Shown here piece after piece: positions 60,344 through 64,000 of a stretch of DNA of 64,000 bases. The stretch lies in assembly GCF_900119155.1 (NCBI RefSeq), contig NZ_FPIR01000018.1, positions 24,829-88,828 of the forward strand, read 5' to 3'. The first letter of the stretch is position 1; every line of letters starts with the position of its first letter. The translations under genes were made by a program, and so were the position numbers. The notes beneath the pieces are model-generated. The model was given only the letters and a program-made list of their open reading frames with translations, was not told the origin of the DNA and did not search any database. The stretch comes from Ruminococcus sp. YE71. GTDB taxonomy: Bacteria; Bacillota; Clostridia; Oscillospirales; Ruminococcaceae.

Positions 60344-60560
60344 CCGCCGACCAAAGCGGCGGCATAAAAGAGAGAAAGTCGCTGACGCTCCAATTCTCGC
60401 CATGAAAGCGAGAAAACCGCCGAATGGCGGTAAAAGCCGTGCCGATAAAAAATCGGCACTCTCAGTTCGCAAGCACGGTGATATGCGCCACGTTTCGGAG
60501 AAACGGGACTTTATCACGATGCTTGTCAGGGGAAAATTCCCCTAAGACCCCTTAATAAAA
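60344..60560. other. oriT: Hairpin array and oriT-like site upstream of mobC
   Basis: Four hairpins in a row: CCGCCG/CGGCGG (60344-60362), TCTCGC/GCGAGA (60395-60413), ACCGCC/GGCGGT (60416-60431) and GTGCCGAT/ATCGGCAC (60439-60459). Then GCAAGCACGGT (60469-60479), GGGGAAAATTCCCC and CTAAGACCCC (60530-60550). The last two words recur before the other mobC (3555-3646). This is the expected place of oriT and the relaxosome. Confidence 0.55.
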
Positions 60561-60599
60561 AAAGACCGCTGATGCGGTCGAGAACGAAAGGAAGAAAAT

Positions 60600-61250
60600 A
60601 TGACAAAAGCAGAGAAAAATTACAAGCGTGACTATGGTCACAAGGACAGCGAGGAACTTGCTCTTAACTACACCCGTGACGGTATGCGTGAGGAGCTTGA
60701 CGGAGTGCTTGAAAAGGTCAGTCCCGATGAGCTTACCGCAGACGAGCAGGAGTATCTGGACGGGCGAAATCAATGCCGTAATCATACCCTCAATATCCGC
60801 TTTAATGATACGGAGTGGGAGCATATTTGCAGACAAGCAGAATTGCTTCATTTGAAGAAGTCCAGCTATGTCCGTGAGTGTACAAAGGCGCATTATGTTC
60901 TGATGATGGATCAGGGCGACATGAACGGCATAATCGGTGCGGTCAGAGGCTTGTCGGCTAATGTGAATCAGATAGCCCGACGAGCCAATAAAACAGGCAG
61001 GATTTACGATGATGACATTACAACTACGAAAGAGAGTGTGAATGCGATTTGGCAGTTACTAAGCTACATTCAATCAGCGACTCAGTGTGCGGAAGCCTTG
61101 AATACATCGTGGACGGGAATAAGACCAGAGGTCATTCGCTTGTCGAGTCTTTTATGTGCGAGACAGAACCCGTCCGAGCAGCCGAACAGTTCCGAGCCGT
61201 CCGAGAACGTTTCGGAAGTAGTCGAAGCACCACCAAAGCCCAGCACATAA
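60600..61250 (+). CDS. mobC: MobC-like relaxosome protein
   Basis: A 216-aa frame. A short N-terminal extension, ribbon-helix-helix-like HTLNIRFNDTEWEHICRQAE, and MobC core VRGLSANVNQIARRANKTGR, then VNAIWQLLSYIQSA. The relaxase starts at TTG 61049 inside this frame, so about 200 bases are shared in two frames. The region after residue 150 is probably not MobC proper, being driven by relaxase codons. GAACGAAAGGAAGAAAAT precedes the ATG. Confidence 0.82.
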   Translation: MTKAEKNYKRDYGHKDSEELALNYTRDGMREELDGVLEKVSPDELTADEQEYLDGRNQCRNHTLNIRFNDTEWEHICRQAELLHLKKSSYVRECTKAHYVLMMDQGDMNGIIGAVRGLSANVNQIARRANKTGRIYDDDITTTKESVNAIWQLLSYIQSATQCAEALNTSWTGIRPEVIRLSSLLCARQNPSEQPNSSEPSENVSEVVEAPPKPST

Positions 61251-61978
61251 TTCAGTCGTTCGCCCCCAACGAAGTCACCCCCGAAAAGGCTATGGAGATA
61301 GCGCAGGAATTATGCCATAGGCTATTGCAGGAGCAGTATCAGTATGTCATTGCAATACATACCGACCATGACCATATCCACGCACATATCGTTGTAAATA
61401 ACACGAATTTTACCACGGGCAAAACCTTTGAAACCGAGCATAATCAGGGGAAGAAAAAAGACCGTGCATGGGCAGAAGTGCGCCGTATCTCAGACGAGCT
61501 TTGCACGGAGAATAATCTCTCCGTCATTGAGAACCCCGAACAAAGCAAGGGCAAGAGCCATTGGGAGTGGGATATGTCACGGCAGGGCTTATCGTGGAAA
61601 ACCAAGCTGAAATATGCTATCGACCAAGTTGTTAAGGAGAGCGATGACTTTGCAGATTTCCTGCTGAAATGCGCTCAGAACGGCATACTTGTCTACTACA
61701 ATCCGGAGCATACGATCGACCTGAAATTTATGCTTGCCGAGCAGAAAGAACGCAATCCGAGAGCCAAAATGACGAGGGCAAAAACGCTGGGGTGGTTTTA
61801 CGAAACGGAGCAGATCAAGAGCCGTATCGTTCACTACAAAAAAGCTATGGAATACAGTCCGAAAGCAAGGATCGTCCGTGTGTCTGTGCAGGCGGAGGAA
61901 AACAGGTTTATCCGTGACAGCATCGACCGCAATAACATGAAGTTGACAAGCAAGGCGATGAATATTCTTCGGTTATGA
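61049..61978 (+). pseudogene. mobA: MobA/MobL-type relaxase, 3' truncated
   Basis: TTG start, 309 aa. Metal-binding triad HTDHDHIHAHIVVNN (His104, Asp106, His109, His111). An N-terminal Tyr (Tyr19) is the likely nicking residue. Family members are usually longer. At about 61968 the frame meets the Rpn nuclease gene in the opposite direction. The catalytic domain looks complete, so a truncated product could still nick oriT. Confidence 0.85.
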
Positions 61979-62342
61979 AAATAACATAGCTGTCAACGAG
62001 CGCTGAAAACTTCTGCCCGCGTCTTAGCAGCTTGGTGTCGATCTTGCTGCTGTGGTATCTTGCACGTCGGACATTGGCTTCATCGGAGCGGTTCTGAACC
62101 TCGATGTTGTACATCTTGCCTGAACTGTCTTTAGCTTCAATGTCTATTCGTATCGAACGGTCGAGCAGGTTGCAGTATGTTACTTGCGACTTGACATCAA
62201 TGATTTCCATATCAGAACGGTTCAGTATAATGTTGAGCAACAGCGCTACCGATGGTTTATCGCCGTCAAACACTGCCGACATGAAAGTGTCATCCATCAG
62301 TCTGAACTGTTTGATAGCTTCGTAGTATTCCTTCGGGTACAT
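61968..62342 (-). pseudogene. Rpn-type PD-(D/E)XK nuclease, 3' truncated
   Basis: About 120 residues: FRLMDDTFMSAVFDGDKPSV, then RIDIEAKDSSGKMYNIEVQN holding the Asp and Glu-x-Gln of the PD-(D/E)XK site, and SYVIFITE. This is the Rpn/DUF4351-like recombination-promoting nuclease family, spread with transposons. AAGGTGGAACG precedes the ATG. The rest is lost at the joint with the relaxase. Confidence 0.82.
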
Positions 62343-62687
62343 CGTTCCACCTTGCCAATTTCTCTCTTAAGTCTATTATACCACAACCACAGTAAAAAAC
62401 AATAGCTGAAAAAATAATACACCTAATGATTGTTTGATAGCAAAAGAGATCTATAGGCTTTTTATGCAGGCAATCTCTTGCACATATTTGCGTAAAATGT
62501 GAACTTCAAAGTTAATGTCATTAAGCTAACACACCAACATCCCTCTTAACACACATCCCCCCTGCAAGTAAGCAGGGGATATTTTTTTATGAATAAATCC
62601 TTAATATTGTCCGAACCCTATTGACAAACCGACAAAAATCTGCGGCGAAGCCAATCAGATAAGCTATTTTGATCGGAGGCTTCATTT
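62343..62687. other. Intergenic: promoter, terminator and IS left end
   Basis: A minus-strand -10 TATAAT (about 62374) serves the Rpn gene. CCCCTGC/GCAGGGG with a T run (62559-62588) is a plus-strand terminator. TTGACA near 62621 may belong to the transposase promoter. No gene is seen. Confidence 0.5.
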
Positions 62688-63989
62688 ATGGAAAACTTTT
62701 GTATTAAGGTGAAAAATACTTTGCTTTCACTGATCTCTCAGATGGAATCCTCATGCGCTGATTTTGTGAATGCTCCCGGGCATGATTTTACTCGGAAAAG
62801 CACTCTATCCTTTTCCTGCACCATGAGATTTCTTTTGTCGATGGGCGGCGGTTCACTTAACAGAGAGCTTGCGGAATACTTTGATTTCAGCGCCGATACG
62901 GTATCTGTCTCCGCACTGGTACAGCGTAGAAGCAAGATAAGACCGGAAGCGTTTTCTCATCTGCTGAAGAGCTTTAATAACTGTTTCCCCTCTGAAAAAC
63001 TATTCTGCGGCCGCAGGCTCCTGTCTGTTGACGGCTCGGACATCGACATTCCACACGATCCGTCCGATAATGACTCCTTTATCAAATGGAGAGACGATAA
63101 GAAAGGCTACAACCTGCTACATTTGAATGCATTGTATGACCTTACCGACAAGCGGTATTACAGTGCAGTTGTGCAGCCGTTCAGGAAGAAAAACGAACAC
63201 AGCGCTCTGATTGAAATGATCGACTCCTTAGATCTTCCTCAGGGTTCGATCATCGTTGCCGACAGAAACTATGAGAGCTACAACAATATCGAAACGCTCA
63301 GAAATAAAAGTCTCTGTTATGTTATCAGAGTAAAAAAGTCGGGCGTTACCAAAAATTTTGTGCTGCCGGAGAGCGAAGAATTTGATATTGATTCCGAAAT
63401 ACTGCTGTCAAGAAAGCAGAAAAAGGAATTTATGGACAACAAAGCAAAGTATCGTTATCTCCCCAAGAATGTAAACTTTCCATTTTTACCACCGGGGTCA
63501 AGCGAGCTTTATCCGATGTCATTTCGGGTAGTAAGATTCAGGATCTCTGAGGATACATATGAAACGCTGATAACAAATCTGCCTCGTGATGAGTTCGGCA
63601 TAATGCAATTAAAAGAGATATACCGTATGCGCTGGGGGATAGAGACGTCGTTTCGTGAACTGAAATACAGCATCGGGCTGAACGCCTTTCATGCCAAGAA
63701 GAGAGATTTTATAGAACAGGAAATGTATGCCCGCATGATAATGTATAACTTTTCAATGCTCATCACCGAGCACATTGAGGTGCCGAAGCAAAAGGGAAAG
63801 CATATGACTCAACTGAACATTACTGCCGCAATACACGTCTGCATGAGCTATCTGAAAAGCGACAAGATAGATCCTGCCGAACTGGAAAAGCTGATAGCAA
63901 GACGAACGCTGCCTGTCAGACCCGACCGACATTACAAGCGAAAAAACAGAGGCAGATCAGCTGTTTCGCTCAATTACAGGATAATGTAG
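62688..63989 (+). CDS. IS4-family transposase
   Basis: A 433-aa DDE transposase: Asp115 (LLSVDGSDID), Asp192 (IVADRNYES) and Glu319 in YRMRWGIETSFRELKYSIGL, the Y-(2)-R-(3)-E-(6)-K box of IS4. Frame complete and uninterrupted, ending in TAG. GATCGGAGGCTTCATTT precedes the ATG. The right end of the element lies beyond base 64000, so terminal repeats cannot be checked. Confidence 0.9.
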   Translation: MENFCIKVKNTLLSLISQMESSCADFVNAPGHDFTRKSTLSFSCTMRFLLSMGGGSLNRELAEYFDFSADTVSVSALVQRRSKIRPEAFSHLLKSFNNCFPSEKLFCGRRLLSVDGSDIDIPHDPSDNDSFIKWRDDKKGYNLLHLNALYDLTDKRYYSAVVQPFRKKNEHSALIEMIDSLDLPQGSIIVADRNYESYNNIETLRNKSLCYVIRVKKSGVTKNFVLPESEEFDIDSEILLSRKQKKEFMDNKAKYRYLPKNVNFPFLPPGSSELYPMSFRVVRFRISEDTYETLITNLPRDEFGIMQLKEIYRMRWGIETSFRELKYSIGLNAFHAKKRDFIEQEMYARMIMYNFSMLITEHIEVPKQKGKHMTQLNITAAIHVCMSYLKSDKIDPAELEKLIARRTLPVRPDRHYKRKNRGRSAVSLNYRIM

Positions 63990-64000
63990 GGCAGCGAAAG

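Noticed and set aside
60600..61250. mobC C-terminal 65 residues as a real domain
   Set aside because: They lie opposite relaxase codons in another frame and have no counterpart in the other mobC copies.
1..64000. CRISPR arrays, tRNA and rRNA genes
   Set aside because: No regularly spaced repeats of 25-40 bases and no cloverleaf or rRNA words were seen on either strand while reading; a covariance-model scan would settle it.

Overview
The window looks like a chromosome segment of a gut or rumen Firmicute of the Ruminococcus/Oscillospiraceae type. The grounds are gene content and style only: low-to-mid GC, strong Shine-Dalgarno sites, many Bacillota lipoproteins, iron-dependent alcohol dehydrogenases, a GH51 arabinofuranosidase, and mobile-element genes of the kind carried by clostridial integrative/conjugative elements (ICEs). 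No rRNA, tRNA or CRISPR array was found. Species cannot be assigned from sequence reading alone.

Layout. 1-2.2 kb is a scrap heap of ICE genes: a large serine recombinase end, a DNA methyltransferase piece and a tyrosine integrase piece fused at sharp joints. 2.3-6.2 kb holds an S66 LD-carboxypeptidase, mobC with an oriT-like leader, an XRE regulator and a duplicated small mobile-element gene. 6.3-14.0 kb is one minus-strand run of hydrolases: nucleotidyltransferase (broken by TAG), HIT, S41 peptidase, Nudix, a 705-aa beta-lactamase/C45 fusion, a membrane protein, a class C beta-lactamase-like protein and a second Nudix. 14.4-15.5 kb is another ICE remnant. 15.5-20.4 kb is a TetR-controlled redox operon (flavin reductase, TetR, aldo/keto reductase, metallo-hydrolase, flavodoxin lipoprotein, DUF4405) with two clear operators. 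20.5-26.7 kb is a LysR locus with cyclophilin-like lipoproteins, flavodoxin, alcohol dehydrogenase, Fe-S flavoprotein and acetyltransferase. 26.8-36.9 kb is mosaic mobile DNA carrying an IS110 piece with a 140-bp nested palindrome, a frameshifted NYN nuclease, a MerR regulator, a second alcohol dehydrogenase, a conjugation-gene tail, an antirepressor piece, a tandem structured-RNA-like element, xis and a truncated integrase. 36.9-38.6 kb is an AT-rich insert with a matrixin-like metalloprotease and a lipoprotein.

39.4-50.1 kb is a long minus-strand operon facing a second LysR: small protein, DUF3737, PatB/MalY-type PLP lyase, LysE exporter, Fe-S flavoprotein, two cyclophilin-like proteins, a C-N hydrolase lipoprotein, a PaaK-like adenylate-forming enzyme, an ABC ATPase and permease, and another cyclophilin-like lipoprotein. 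51.2-54.9 kb has a second metallo-hydrolase and abfA. 55.3-64 kb is ICE/IS DNA: an IS66 scrap, two serine recombinases (one truncated), TnpW-like and DUF4315-like genes, hairpins and an oriT-like site, mobC, a truncated relaxase, an Rpn nuclease and an IS4-type transposase.

How it works together. Four intergenic sites (22943, 26723, 50156, 52328) share one operator/promoter plan, which ties two LysR genes and the surrounding redox, flavoprotein and cyclophilin-like genes into one probable stress or detoxification regulon. The rest records repeated insertion and decay of ICEs. Many gene pieces meet at abrupt joints, several with inversion, so assembly or amplification chimerism should be excluded before biology is read from the joints.
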